Assembly (NCBI GenBank): GCA_963978895.1
Contig: OZ022245.1
Coordinates: 6,925,542-6,989,541 of the forward strand
DNA: 64,000 nt
Reading direction: 5' to 3'
Source: Erpobdella octoculata
Lineage: Eukaryota > Annelida > Clitellata > Hirudinida > Erpobdellidae
Positions 10,401-21,501 of this stretch are shown here, piece after piece. The position numbers were made by a program, and so were the translations under genes. The notes under the pieces were generated by a model that was not told the DNA's origin, ran no database searches, and saw nothing but the letters and a program-made list of their open reading frames with translations. Positions within the stretch are counted from its first letter, which is position 1. Each line of letters begins with the position of its first letter.

Positions 10401-13281
10401 GTGACTCAGTCAAATCGAGTGGCAAGTACAGTGGCTTGCGTGGGTGGTAATAATAACGACTGTGGTTTCGGTGGTGAAGAATTCATTTACAGGGGAGTCA
10501 GTAAGAACGTCGTCCCCACTCTTCCTCCGATGGGTCAGTAGGCTACTAATTATTATTCGTTAATAATATTGATGATGGTTATGATGATGATAGCCGTTTG
10601 TTAGTTTGATATCTTCCAGATATAAGTGAATGATTAGAGATCATCTTCATAGTAGTTTGAGTTTTGGAGATGAAGCTTAAGAACTGATGATAATTATGGT
10701 CATATGAAATTCATTCACAGGCAACAGGAGAAAGACCTTCGGGCATGCCATCTCCGATTCTGCCGGTCAGTCGAGGCAACCCCGTCGTACGATCCTCCCC
10801 GCTCAGAGGAGGAAATGTCCGACACCACCGAGACCCGCTACCTCCTTTTTATCTCCTCCGCCTCCATCGTCCGCGGCGACCATCATTGCAGACGCCCAGT
10901 ATCATCAGCGACAACATCTTCAAAACAGCAACACCAGTTCAGCTGTGAGCTCTCTGGCAGGTAGCAGTACCAGCTCGATAGATTTCCCTTCCTCGGCCGT
11001 TCCGTCTCTCATCAATGCGACCAGCGCAAATTTCGCCCCGGCAACTTTTTCGAGTCGTCACTGCATCTCCGGATCGGCGACCAGCGGCGAAGATGGAGTT
11101 TCGAGGAGCGCAGTCGATTCCCCGTACGAGTACGACGCTCCGCCTTCTTCTGCTTCTTCTTTGGGAGCTCTCTCCAACAACGGTGCCAATTCGCAGCAGG
11201 TCGGCAGCTGCCAGTCGCTTACGGGCGATCAAGTAAAGAATGCTTCAAACGGCTCCATTAACTGTTTGACTAAACAGATGAAAACCCAGTGGACAATAAA
11301 CGGAGCATCTACGAACAGTTTGCCATCTTGCGATTCCTCACCTTCGCGTCTTCCTAACCACGCCTCCTCTCCCCTTTCTAATCAGTTTTTCAGGAACTCA
11401 CGCAGATGCAGCGTGCCCAGCTTCCACAATGCCGCGGAGCCTTCCGTCGCTGCGCCGGCTACGCTCCAGCAGGCCAGATGTCACAGTCTCGAAGGAGTCG
11501 AGAATAGGACTAATAACGTCAACGATGTTGTGCCCGATGAGGATAGTGATGACGGTGATTTCATTATACCAGATGAGATGAAGGAGTTTCTCAGGCAGCA
11601 GAAAAAAGAACGCATGCTGGGTCTAAAAAAGCAAAGCGAAACCGGTAACATCTCGCATCAAGCTCAAACGATAAGCGTGGATTCGTCTCAGCGGGGACAA
11701 AATTCATTTCCTACAACACAAATGTGCCTTAGCGAACCTCAAAGAGAAACCTCAACTGCAGCAACACAAAGGTCATCATGCATGTTTGCAAATGAACAGA
11801 AAGAAGATCAGTTTTCTTACCTGGCCAGTGATGGTGGAAAAGCCTCCTGCAAACCTAATGAACTGAATCCAGGCCTGCCACCATCTTCTTCTTCTTTCTC
11901 CCTCAAACAAAGCTCTTGCCTTCCACGTCTGTCGACCAATAGCAGCCTTCGTTACCAAGAACAGCAGCACCAGCACTGGCAAGTCGATTCCGAACCGGTG
12001 CCACCCAAGACTACCGGTTCGGAAGGTCAAGTTCTGAACCAAGATGGCAGCTATCTCTACCAACGACAACACCACCAACCGAGGCCACAGCAACGACAGC
12101 GGCAGACTCCGAACTGCTACAACTCGGGGTTCTATCAAGCTCCGCCGAATTACTACGGTTGTTATCCGATGGGGGGCTGTCAGCCGTGGCAGTATTACTA
12201 TCAGCAGCAGCAGCAGCAACAACAAATGATGTTAAGAAACGGCTACACTGCTTCTTACTCAACCAACCACACAGCTGGAGAGTTCTACGGGAACAACAAA
12301 AACAATATTGCTAACAGTAAACATCCGACCAATCAGGCTTCTCCTGACTGCATGAAGGTAAGCACAGAGAATGTCGAGATTTTTCTACGGGTTAAAGTCG
12401 CAGCCAATTGTTTAATTTATATTAATTTAATTTAATTTTTATGAGCTTCAATTATATGACTTTAAAATTGATTTTTCTTTTTATTATTTTGATATTTAAA
12501 TGTTTTGAAGTAATGCATGTCAGGGTAACGACCTGTTTTCTTTTCTAATTGAATCTGGTCACGATGGGTCAATCTCTTAGAAGTATGGGTTAAGTCAAGT
12601 CAATGTTTTGTGATGGGTCTAGATATTTTGAAACTTTTATATTAGTACTTCGATTGGTACTTATATCAGTACTTATATTTGTACTTATATGAGTACTTGT
12701 GCTTGTGTTATTTTGAAGGATTGTGTATGACGTTGGTCATTATTTGTTGATTGTTTGGTCAATCATTATTGAAATGTAGTTGTAGAATAAATTTTAATTA
12801 GAATTCAGATTTTATTTTGACGAAAAATTCTACACTCCAGGTTACGAGCAGCACTGATATTGTTCAACAAGAATCTGCCAGGAACAACAACAACATCAGC
12901 AATAGAAACAACCACAACAACCAGCCCACCAACAATTCCCATTTCAATCAAAACAACTATCAAACTAACAACAACAACAACATTAACAGCTGCAATCATC
13001 ACAACATGGCTCCTAATTACTGGCCGTACCAAGTCCAGCCGCAGCAGCAGCAGCAGCCGTACTACGGCAGCAACGAATCATATCAACAGCATCATCGTCG
13101 TCAACAATATCAACCTCAGCAGCAACAGTTTCAAGGCAACGCGCAGCACGCCGAACGTTGCTACGACTACCAGCCGCAACAACCGCCGACCGTCAACAAT
13201 ATGAGACTGAGCAACATGGACATGTCTCTGATGCAGCTCAGTGCCGAGAACAACATCTTCTCGTCCGGCGTGCCGACGTGA
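1469..13281 (+). CDS. gli: GLI / Cubitus interruptus zinc-finger transcription factor (5' partial)
   Basis: DNA-binding effector of Hedgehog signalling, acting in cilium/cytoplasm and nucleus. Exons: 1469-1714, 2930-3101, 3392-3573, 3733-3831, 5906-6172, 6364-6614, 6833-6923, 7251-7441, 7961-8110, 8378-8542, 8768-9010, 9279-9599, 10401-10533, 10721-12357, 12841-13281. All have GT/AG borders; phases chain and the sum (4,589 bp) gives about 1,529 codons ending in TGA at 13279-13281. Identity rests on five consecutive C2H2 fingers of GLI type, the SUFU-binding SYGHLS motif preceded by a [14 protein letters not shown] segment, and a C-terminal [13 protein letters not shown] motif. Full-length GLI proteins are usually about 1,400-1,600 residues, so most of the protein is present. 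The first exon starts in phase 1, so an N-terminal exon is missing or unrecognised. The C-terminal third is low-complexity (Ser, then Gln/Asn). Convergent with the titin-like gene on the - strand. Confidence 0.95.
1826..1992. repeat. (ATCC)n-type degenerate microsatellite
   Basis: Tetranucleotide ATCC array interspersed with TTAATCC units in the GLI intron 1715-2929. The rest of that intron shows nothing recognisable apart from the next array at 2746. Confidence 0.9.
2746..2873. repeat. (CTCA)n microsatellite
   Basis: Pyrimidine-rich CTCA/CACT tetranucleotide array ending about 55 bp before the splice acceptor of the GLI exon at 2930. It lies close to where the polypyrimidine tract and branch point would be. 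Confidence 0.95.
3882..4109. repeat. Minisatellite, 22/24-bp unit, ten copies
   Basis: Ten head-to-tail units containing ATGTGACTGGACACC. Two length variants (22 and 24 bp) differ by a TT insertion (TCATATG versus TCATTTATG). It begins about 50 bp after the donor of the GLI exon 3733-3831. Confidence 0.95.
4110..5598. other. GLI intron interior, no recognisable feature
   Basis: Middle of the GLI intron 3832-5905. AT-rich with short G runs at about 4481-4490 and 5040-5050. ORFs here lack family resemblance, plausible splice context or composition unlike the surroundings, so I see no gene. Confidence 0.6.
5599..5905. repeat. Minisatellite, about 31-bp unit, running into a splice acceptor
   Basis: About ten units containing TTATTCTCTTAACATCACA and ending ACGTG. 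The final, shortened unit (ACCACCTTATTTTCAACATC followed by ACCAG) supplies the polypyrimidine-like segment and AG acceptor of the GLI exon that starts at 5906. Confidence 0.93.
6151..6171 (+). other. gli: SUFU-binding motif SYGHLSA in GLI
   Basis: Codons for Ser-Tyr-Gly-His-Leu-Ser-Ala lie at the end of the GLI exon 5906-6172. In GLI/Ci proteins SYGHxS is the contact for the inhibitor Suppressor of fused, which holds GLI in the cytoplasm. The context (SGSYGHLSA after a KRALSQSP segment) matches the vertebrate GLI order, so SUFU control is probably conserved. Confidence 0.9.
6928..7054. repeat. Minisatellite, 32-bp unit, four copies, at a splice donor
   Basis: Four units containing TTGTTTGTCTTTGATTGGAT and starting GAGTTGTC; the last is diverged. 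The array begins within the donor of GLI exon 6833-6923 (the GTGAG of the donor abuts the first unit). The rest of the intron to 7250 is unremarkable. Confidence 0.93.
7487..7690. repeat. Minisatellite, 16-bp unit
   Basis: About a dozen copies of a unit reading ATATGTTGCTATCCAG with point variants (GTTACTATCC, GTTAATATCC). It lies in the GLI intron between the exons that carry fingers 1 and 2. Confidence 0.9.
8132..8210. repeat. (GAT)n tract
   Basis: GAT triplet array just inside the intron after GLI exon 7961-8110. It reads as poly-Asp in one frame but lies beyond the GT donor at 8111. Confidence 0.85.
9600..10400. other. GLI intron, nothing recognised
   Basis: AT-rich intron between exons 9279-9599 and 10401-10533. 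I see no tandem repeat, transposon end or coding-like segment. Confidence 0.6.
11524..11601 (+). other. gli: Acidic IPDEM motif in the GLI C-terminal region
   Basis: Encodes [18 protein letters not shown] followed by KEFLRQQ. A D/E-rich stretch ending in (I/L)PD(D/E)(M/V)xxFL is a conserved island in the C-terminal activation region of GLI and Ci (compare LPDDVVQYL in vertebrate GLIs). It is the clearest homologous landmark in the otherwise Ser-rich exon 10721-12357. I infer a transactivation role. Confidence 0.75.
12190..13200 (+). other. gli: Gln/Asn-rich low-complexity C-terminus of GLI (spliced at 12358-12840)
   Basis: The end of exon 10721-12357 has a CAG/CAA run coding about eight Gln. 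The last exon (12841-13281) codes long Asn, Gln and Tyr-rich stretches (repeated AAC and CAG codons). Such prion-like composition is common in activation domains. The intron 12358-12840 holds a short GTACTTATAT-type repeat at about 12650-12710. Confidence 0.8.
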
Positions 13282-13792
13282 TTCGATCCTGCCGGGGCGA
13301 TGTCGTCGCAGTGTTGATTTGTTTGATGCTCTCTTACTGTATTCATTGTTATAATTTAATAATGTAAATATTCAAATGAAGAGCAGGTACTTTCGAGTTG
13401 CGTGTTATTACGCTAGTAGCTTCGCAAGTGATTGCCAGTTTGTTGGTTCATTGTATTAATATCGACAACGTGATGATGGTGGTGATATTTCTAAATATTG
13501 TTGTTTTTTTTTTGTATCATTTAACTTTTTTCTATTCTTTCGATCCTTGTACCAGTTGAATACTGAGCCTTGTTATGCCTTCTGACTGTGTTACTACGAA
13601 CATTGCTGATCTTTATTTCGCAGTGCCGTGCTACCGTTTTTTTGTTTGTTTTGCAACTGCTTCTTTCTTTATATTCGATTTTTTCTCTTGTTTTTTTTAT
13701 TCATTCTGGCAATTCAAAATTTTTTTTTAGAAAATTTAAAATGAAATTAAATACATTATGTCTTGTTATTGTTTGAGAACATTCTACTGTCG

Positions 13793-13852
13793 TTCACTCA
13801 CTCACTCACTCACTCACTCACTCACACTCACTCACTCACTCACTCACTCGTT
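13793..13852. repeat. (CTCA)n microsatellite
   Basis: CTCA tetranucleotide array downstream of the GLI stop. It is the same motif as the array at 2746-2873 in a GLI intron. Confidence 0.95.
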
Positions 13853-14009
13853 TCTTTTCAATTTCATCCTCATTGAATTGTTGCCTCAATTTCAATTGTG
13901 CTTTGTTTTGTTACTGCTTGATTGTTAATTCACCTGTGAATGGACTGTATAAACGGTGGTGTCTTCAGAAGAAATGCCCAAATGCATGCTGTCAGTATAC
14001 TAAATACAT

Positions 14010-14156
14010 GCACGCATGCATGCATGCATACATACATACATGCATGCATACATACATATATACATACATACATGCATGCATACATACATACATACATACA
14101 TACATACATACATACATACATACATACATACATACATACATACAGTTACATACATA
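14010..14156. repeat. (CATA)n/(CATG)n microsatellite
   Basis: Mixed ATGC/ATAC tetranucleotide array. ORFs over it (His-Ala-Cys and Ile-His-Thr repeats) are artefacts. Confidence 0.95.
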
Positions 14157-14674
14157 CACAAATCAATATATATTTCTTTCAGAAAATTACATTTATATTA
14201 ATAGGATTGTTTGCAACGATAATGCCAATTCATAAATTAGATATTTTATACCAACCAATGCTAGCTCTCAATTGAAAGATCTGCTTTTGTTTTGCGTTAC
14301 GTTGGTGACTTGTTACCTTCATGTTCGTTGTGCCCGCTCGTTCACGCAAGTAGCATGAACTCAGCGACCATTATACATTTTATAGTGACTTACTCAACTT
14401 GCCTTCATTTTCTTTTCTTGTTATTCTTCATAATGTGACCTGAATTGTATTGTCATCATCGTCATCAGCATCATAAGTGAGACAATAAAGTTTTCGATGA
14501 CTTATTCAACTTGTGTTAAAAATGACTAAAATTGTGTCTCTTCTATGCATGGTCGTTCAAACCTTTGTGAAAGTATTATTACGTTACGATTAAAATAATA
14601 GAATACTGAGATAGAGTATCACAATAAAGTATTGGGATAGAGCCTATTGCGATAGTGTATAAGCAATAATCTAA

Positions 14675-17325
14675 AAAAGATGGCGGCGCTTCGGCGTGTG
14701 GCATGCGTTGGGCTTCGTCTAATTCCGACTTTTTAGCTGACTTTAGGAATTTTTTCAGTCTTAAACTAGCACGATTTAACCGAAATTAACTTAATGCATA
14801 GAATGACAGTTGCTTTTGCGGACAACTTTACGATTTTAATAGTGTTTTGGCGTCGTTTAAAAATTCAAATTATCACCATGGATACAAATACGCTATTGCT
14901 TACGGCGTTTTTTGCGACGTTCAAAATGACTTTAAAATGGCACGTCTTACTGATTAAACTCACTGTATCTAGTCACAGTCATAGTTGTCTTTACGGGCAG
15001 TTTTGCGTTTTTAATATTATGAAATTGAGTTCCATTGCCGCTTGACAACTACTCAATTATTCATGAGCAATGCACACACGAGTTGTCAGGCCATGAGTAA
15101 ACGAACTACTTTCACACGTGATGCTCTTCTCAAATTCCGACAAGCAGCCCCTCCCATTCATCGTCAACTGCGCAAAATCTTGTTCTCCTTGCAACTATGG
15201 CTAGCAATATGTAAACGAAACAGCAACTACCCGAAACTATTTCCATTTTCAATTCCATCCATAGATGTCAATTCCAATATCAGTTCTGAAAACACAAGTT
15301 CATGTCACGTCACGAGGAGAGCTAACTTCGGCCCACTTAATGTCAGGTCAATCAACAACCTGCTAGACATCATCGCAACATCTGACTCAAATCTACTTCA
15401 CGGTGACGTCCGCTATTACAACTACTACTCGTTCTCTAACCATTGTCTCCTTAGTCACCTCAGTCCGATCTCGACTTCCACCAACACCTGTCAAGGAGTT
15501 CGTCTATCGCGACTTCAAAAGACTCGATCATGCTGGGCTTGAGTCATCACTTAGACAATCATCTCTCTTTATTAACCCAGCCTCCACTACGGACGATTTC
15601 GCCATACAACTTAAAAATGTCATCACAGCCAAACTCAATATATTTCTTCCTCTCAAGTTAACTCGCAAGCGAGCAAGTAAACCGATCGTTGAATGGCTTT
15701 TTCCTGCCGCAATATCAGCAAAGAGAAAGAGAGACGTCATCTTGAACGAATCTGCCTTCGGACTCATGACGAGTCTGGTCGTGCAACTTATCGTACCTCC
15801 TGTCGGCTCACCAGCCTCCTCACCAACAGCTCTCGTCAAGAACACTGCCGTCGAGAGATCGAATCCTGTATTAATCCAAAGCAGCGTTGGTCAAAAATCA
15901 AGAAACTTCTTCACTCGACTGATCCCAAGAGTTCTGTGATTGATTTTGACACTAGACAATGTGATGACTTTTCTAAATATTTTGTAAACAAAATTACTGA
16001 CCTAAGAAAATCAATAACTCTCAATAAGTCATATATATTCACTTCTCTACCTCCTGATCCTATTAGCAACTAGTATTTATCTTCCTTACCAGCCGTCACT
16101 TTTTCTGAAGTCGCAAAACTCCTCTCTTCCCTTCCCGACAAATCATCCGACTTGGATTACATTCCAACATCAATAATCAAATCGTTCTTATCAGTTTTTT
16201 CAGGGCTCATTGCCAGGCTTGCCAATCTATCATTCACTGAGGGTATCTTTCCAGCATCTTTCAAACAAGCACAAGTAACACCTATACTAAAAAAACCTAC
16301 TCTAGACAATTTAGATTTTTCCAACTACCGTCCAATATCTAATCTCAACAACATCTCTAAAATACTTGAACGCTTATTCCTCTCTCGTGTTAAACTACAT
16401 GTTACATCTTCTCCAAATTTCAACCCTTATCAGTCAGCTTGCCCTTGACAATGTTTTTCACTCTACCGACACTGGAAAATCCACACTCTTAGTTTCCCTT
16501 TAGCTTAGTTCAGCATTCGATACAATTGTGATCAATATACTTATTAATCGTCTTACTAACTTATTTGGATTTTCAGGCCCTGCTCTGAATTGGCTATCAT
16601 CGTACATTACTGGTCGTAGCCAGTACGTCAAAGTTGGTCATCATCAATCATCCCCCGAAACGTGTCTTTCCGGTGTTCCTCAAGGTTCTGTCTTAGGCCC
16701 ACTCCTCTTCACCATTTATATTTCACCTATGGCATCAATAACATCGCACCTTGGAGTTTACCAGCAACAGTATGCAGACGACACTCAACCTTACATTGGC
16801 ATTTCCCGTCCTGGTGCTACCGCCAACTTACACCTTCTCGAAACAGCTCTTTCAAACCTTGCGTTGTGGTTATCCCGCAATAGCCTCGCTTTAAATCCCA
16901 GTAAGTCTGACACAATGCTCTTAGGCACTAATAAACGTAACAAATCCTTATCGTCAGTTTCTAGCGTGAAGGTTGACAATTCAGCCGTGCCTTTAGCAAG
17001 TCATATCAAGTTTCTTGGTGCTTTAAAAACTCATCTTTTCCAGTTAAATTAGTCAACTCCGCCTCGCTAATTGCGAGCCAGTCCCAAGCCTGGATGAAGG
17101 AGGAGGGACAGTTAAAAGGATCAAACTTTGATCCACGACAGGAAGTACTTATGTGCTTCCTACATACAGCCAATTCAGTCTTAAAACACTTGGTGTAAAG
17201 GACTATAAACTATCATAAAAAAAAAAAAAAAAAAAAAGTTAAATTAGTCAGCTCATCTCACGTTCACACGGCTCAGATTCGTTTACGACATGGGCGTTAA
17301 ATAAATTTGATTGATTGAAATGTAA
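14675..17325 (+). mobile_element. Decayed CR1/L2-like non-LTR retrotransposon (LINE)
   Basis: Reverse-transcriptase-type pieces occur in order but in shifting frames with stops. There is an endonuclease start (LNVRSINN, about 15340) with most of that domain deleted; linker sequence at 15420-16070; RT segments FKQAQVTPILKKPT and YRPISNLNNISKILERL (16150-16448); GVPQGSVLGPLLF (from 16672); and the catalytic YADD at 16771-16782. After IKFLG the ORF jumps directly to a LKTHLFQLN tail, so a C-terminal piece is deleted. The 3' end is AAATAAATTTGATTGATTG, the short-repeat tail typical of CR1/L2-like elements. The 5' limit is approximate (a GATGGCGGCG-containing segment near 14680). The element is defective. 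Confidence 0.85.
17056..17236 (+). mobile_element. Retroposed SINE-like or truncated retroelement inserted in the LINE 3' end
   Basis: About 180 bp ending in a poly-A tract (17218-17237) and flanked by a 14-bp direct repeat AGTTAAATTAGTCA (17042-17055 and 17237-17250). The repeat is part of the host LINE tail, so it is a target-site duplication. The insert begins ACTCCGCCTCGC and contains CCCAAGCCTGGATGAAGG. I do not recognise the family. Poly-A plus target duplication shows LINE-driven retroposition. Confidence 0.85.
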
Positions 17326-17654
17326 TGTTTTTAAAAGTATTGTCAAGTTCTCAAATTAAAATAATAGAAAAATGCAATAAAATATTTCAATAGACAAATG
17401 TATTAGAACATTGCAATAGAACAGTGTCTCGCAAACTTTTTCTATATATATGCGGCGGTGAACGGACATTCCCCCCCGCACGTTCCCCTCCCGGGGTAGG
17501 ACATTTCCATCTTCACGGGGTAGAGTTAGAGTTCAGGTTTTTCTAACAGACAAAAACATATTTTTAAAAGATTTAACATTTATTGTTTATATTTAATCGA
17601 ATATTACCTATTAATTGAATAGAGTGCTTAGCATCCCACTAGTTACTTCGTTAG

Positions 17655-19318
17655 GTTAGGGTTAGGGTTAGGATTCCTCTAGTTACTTCGTTAGGGTTAG
17701 GTCTAGGATTAAGGTTAGGGTTAGCATCCCTCTACTTACTTCGTTCGGGCTAGGGCTAGGGTTAGGGTTAGCATCGCTCTAGATACTTCGTTAGGGTTAG
17801 GGTTACCATCCCTCTAGTTACTTCGTTAGGGTTAGGGCTAAGGTTAGGACTATGGTTAGGGCTAGGGTTAGGGTTAGGATTCCTCTAGTTATTTTGTTAG
17901 GGTTAGGTCTAGGATTAAGGTTAGGGTTAGCATCTCTCTAGTTACTTCGTTCGGGCTAGGGCTAAGGTTAGGACTATGGTTAGGGCTAGGGTTAGCATCT
18001 CTCTAGTTACTTCGTTAGGGTTAGGGCTAAAGTTAGGACTAGGTTAGGGTTAAGGCTACCATCCCACTAGTTACTTCGTTAGGGTTAAGGCTAGGATTAG
18101 GGTTAGCATCCCACTAGTTACTTCGTAAGAGTTAGGGTTAGCATCCCGCTAGTTACTTCGTTAGGGTTAGGGCTAGCATCCCTCTAGTTACTTTGTTAGG
18201 GTTAGGGCTAAAGTTAGGACTATGGTTAGGGCTAGGGTAGGATTCCTCTAGTTACTTTGTTAGGGTTAGGGCTAGGATTAAGATTAGGGTTAGCATCCCT
18301 CTAGTTACTTCGTTAGGGTTAGGGCTAAGGTTATGACTATGGTTAGGGCTAGGGTTAACATCTCTCTAGTTACTTCGTTAGGGTTAGGGCTAAGGTTAGG
18401 ACTATGGTTAGGGTTAGGGCTCCATCCCACTAGTTACTTCGTTAGGGTTAAGGCTAGGGTTAGGGTTAGCATCCCACTAGTTACTTCGTAAGGGTTATGG
18501 TTAGCATCCCGTTAGTTACTTCGTTAGGGTTAGGGCTAAGGTTAGGACTATGGTTAGGGTAAGGGCTACCATCCCACTAGTTACTTTGTTAGGGTTAGGG
18601 TTAGCATCCCACTAGTTACTTCGTAAGGGTTTGGGCTAGCATCCCGCTAGTTACTTTGTTAGGGTTAGGGTCAGCATCCCAGTAGCTGCTTCGTTCACCG
18701 GCAGTTAAGCAAGGGCATACAACATTTGACAAACAAAAACATATTTTTAACCGATTTAACATTTATTGTTTATATTTAATCGAATATTACCTATTAATTG
18801 AATAGAGTGTTTAGCATCCCACTAGTTACTTCGTTAGGGTTAGGACTAAGATTAGGGTCAGGGTTAGCATCCTTCTAGTTACTTCGTTAAAGTTAGGGCT
18901 AAGGTTAGGACTATGGTTAGGGTTTGGATCCCTCTAGTTACTTCGTTAGGTTTAGGGCTAATATCAGGGTTAGGGTTAGCATTCCTCTAGTTACTTTGTT
19001 AGGGTTAGAGCTAAGGTTAGGATTATGGTTAGGGCTAGGGTTAGAGTCTCTCTAGTTACTTCGTTACGGTTAGGGCTAAGGTTAGGACTATGGTTAGGGC
19101 TAGGGTTAGCATTTCTCTAGTTACTTCGTTAGGGTTAGGGCTAAAATTAGGACTATGGTTAGGGTTAGGGCTACCATCCCACTAGTTACTTCGTTATGGT
19201 TAAGGCTAGGGTTAGGGTTAGCATCCCACTAGTTACTTCGTAAGGGCTAGGGTTAGCATCCCACTAGTTACTTCGTAAGGGTTAGGGTTAGCATCCCGCT
19301 AGTTACTTGGTTAGGGTC
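17655..19318 (+). repeat. Telomere-like TTAGGG-derived minisatellite in two blocks
   Basis: Many units of about 40-65 bp built from TTAGGG, GGGCTAAGG and GGACTATGG hexamer variants, each punctuated by AGCATCCC(A/T)CTAGTTACTTCG. Two blocks (17655-18690 and 18833-19318) share a left flank (AACATTTATTGTTTATATTT) and a right flank (CCGGCAGTTAAGCAAGGGCA), so the whole block has been duplicated. The punctuation and hexamer variants show a maintained minisatellite rather than a chromosome end. Confidence 0.9.
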
Positions 19319-19789
19319 AGGCGCATAGTAGCTGCTTCGTTTACCGGCAGTTAAGCAAGGGCATACAACATTCGGCAAAAATGCTTTATGCGATTTTTCT
19401 CTTTATAAGCTATTGACAGCACCAGCTCCTGCACCTTAACATGAAAGAAACTCTTGCAAAACCACAAAATTCATACAACTGCATTGATTTATTTACTTTC
19501 ATCTGTCAGAGAAAACGTCATATCATGGAAAAAATCTTACAACAGGGGGGAAATGTCCTAGGGTCTCTCGGGGGGGGGAAACGTCCGGGAGGGGGGAACG
19601 TCCTACAATCATATGCGCTACACTAAAACGGAGCCAATTTGTTCACAGCACATTTAATTTTAATTACGAAACGAACGAAAAAATAATAAACTAGTTACAA
19701 AAAAATTTTTTAACAACGGTAAAACTTCAATAGATAAAACTGACCGATTGTTTTGATATCCCAATGAACCTAATTATTCCATTCTAATG

Positions 19790-21501
19790 CGATGGGTGAC
19801 CGTGTCATTTAGCGCAAATTTGCTCAAAGCGTGGCTCGAGATTCGACAAGCAGACACGCATCTGCAGTCTGGCAGTCGTTTTTTTTCGATTCAATTTCTG
19901 TCAGAGCCGAAAATCCAAGTTTGCAAAGTTAAGACGATGCGAACGGTATCTAAAGCTTCGATTGCTTTGTTACTTTAAGTGAGGACATTCGCTACGAATT
20001 GAGACCCAAAAAGCTGACAACTTCTTAAGATCGATGAGATTTTCTTCTTCTGCCATGATCAGACATGTACCTTCGTAGTTTTCAAACCCACTCATACTCT
20101 TTTGTTTCAAGCGAAGGAAAGTATTGGTGAATAATGCAGACATATTTTCCGGCGTTATTGTCTACTTTTGTGTGTAGAAACAACAACGCTTGGAAAGCAG
20201 TCAAGTTGTGAATTGTTTGCTCTCGTCATCAACAGCTGTAACTTGTTTTTGAATGTCTTTGAGTTTTCCACTGATGGTTATTTATAATGTGGTTCATTTG
20301 CACCCTGCAGACTTAAATTTAAAGAGTTAAATTTATCAAAGAGCTCACTGATGAAAGCCACTTCAAGCCACCAAACATTGTCGTTAATAAATTTGAAACT
20401 AATCTTCTCAGCATTGACGAAAGAAATGATTTCAGGTCGCAGGGACAAAGCATGTGCGATTACTTTTCCTTTCGACAGCCATCTAACTTCGGCATGATAT
20501 AAAAGACATGTCTACTCAGATCCATGACTTTGAAAATATTAGTAAATATTATGGAGCGTAGTGAACATGACTATGATAACTTCATTCATAGTCTTAGCAA
20601 GTTTTACTGGTAAGGCTTTTGATATCAAAACTTCACGATGAATCATGCAGTGCATAATTTTCACACGTGACCCAAAACATGCGGAACAAATTCTTTTTTC
20701 AGTGCAAACGCTGATACACTCTACCCATCGCAGTCCTCACAATTCAAGATTTTGGTTCACCATCTCAAATATATCATCTCCTTTGGTCCTTTCCTCGAAT
20801 GCACAAAAAAAACTGGTTTTGGATTTTTCCATCTATGAAAAATTTCAGAAATGCAAGTTTTTCCGCTGATATCTCTACTTTCATTTATTTTTAGCGTCCA
20901 CAACTTGTTAATTTTTTCTGTTGCACTGATAAATGCTCTTTGTCTTTGAATGTATCGTGACAGATGTTGAATTCTAAGAGAATTCTTATCAGATAACAAT
21001 GGAATACCATTGACTTGTTCGACAGCTTCATAGCTGATCATGGACTGAACGGCGATCTCCAGTGCTGGTAAAATAATGTTTTCGGCTTCTGCATGCGGTA
21101 TCTTCTTCTTTGCTAAAAGTCTCGCAATCTTGTAACATCTATGCTTTTTCTGGGATCGAAAAAAATAGTTTCATCTTTTTCTATTGCTTTCGTATGTTTG
21201 ATCGAAGCTTCTGAAAGTGTTCTCTTGGCCTGTCTTTAAGTTCTGGGTGGTTTTTCGTCAGATGATTATCGAGCTTACTTGGTACCATCGCCATGTTTGA
21301 AAGCGTCGTTGGAAGCGAACTGTCTCTTTCTGACACAATGAAATCATATCCGATATAATCTTCATTATATTTACGTTTGCACGAACCGGATTGCTTAATT
21401 GTCTTTAATTTCTGACCATTATTGTCCAGACATTCACCTACATCTTCATTTCTTTTAGATTTTGACAAGAATTTATCCATTTTATCTTTTAAAGCTAACA
21501 T
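19790..21501 (-). pseudogene. Decayed hAT transposase of the ZBED5/SCAND3-like group
   Basis: On the - strand the N-terminal piece (21501-21181) reads KRKYNEDYIGYDF and AMVPSKLDNHLTKNHPELKD, as in ZBED5/SCAND3-like proteins. The middle (21041-20850) reads PLLSDKNSLRIQHLS and NESRDISGKT. Further on (20660-20300) it reads MHCMIHREVLISKALP, AEVRWLSKGKV and LNLSLQG, and the end (about 19900-19790) NLEPRFEQICAK. Several in-frame stops and frame changes show it is dead. Source of the surrounding hAT-like element. Confidence 0.85.

Larger units (their letters stand above)
13282..14670 (+). other. gli: GLI 3' UTR and downstream flank
   Basis: After the TGA at 13279-13281 no coding resemblance is seen. 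Candidate polyadenylation signals are ATTAAA at 13746-13751 and AATAAA at 14484-14489. The interval carries a (CTCA)n and a (CATA/CATG)n microsatellite, either of which may be inside the 3' UTR. Confidence 0.6.
17422..21501 (-). mobile_element. hAT-like DNA transposon carrying a telomere-like array
   Basis: A left terminus beginning CAGTGTCTCGCAAACTTTTT resembles hAT terminal repeats of the CAGTGGTTCTCAAAC type. A decayed hAT transposase lies on the - strand at 19790-21501. Between them are GC-rich inverted segments sharing TAGGACATTTCC and CGTTCCCC blocks (about 17461-17512 and 19545-19610) and the TTAGGG-like array. The right terminus was not found, so the extent on that side is a minimum and one-element membership is inferred. 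Confidence 0.55.

Noticed and set aside
15528..15845. - strand ORF of 105 residues
   Set aside because: Shadow of the LINE coding strand.
17655..19318. Possible chromosome end (telomere)
   Set aside because: Imperfect hexamers with regular unique spacers, single-copy genes on both sides and transposon context indicate an interstitial minisatellite.
20346..20365. Second hammerhead-like CTGATGA...GAAA match
   Set aside because: No compatible stems; it lies in decayed hAT transposase coding sequence.
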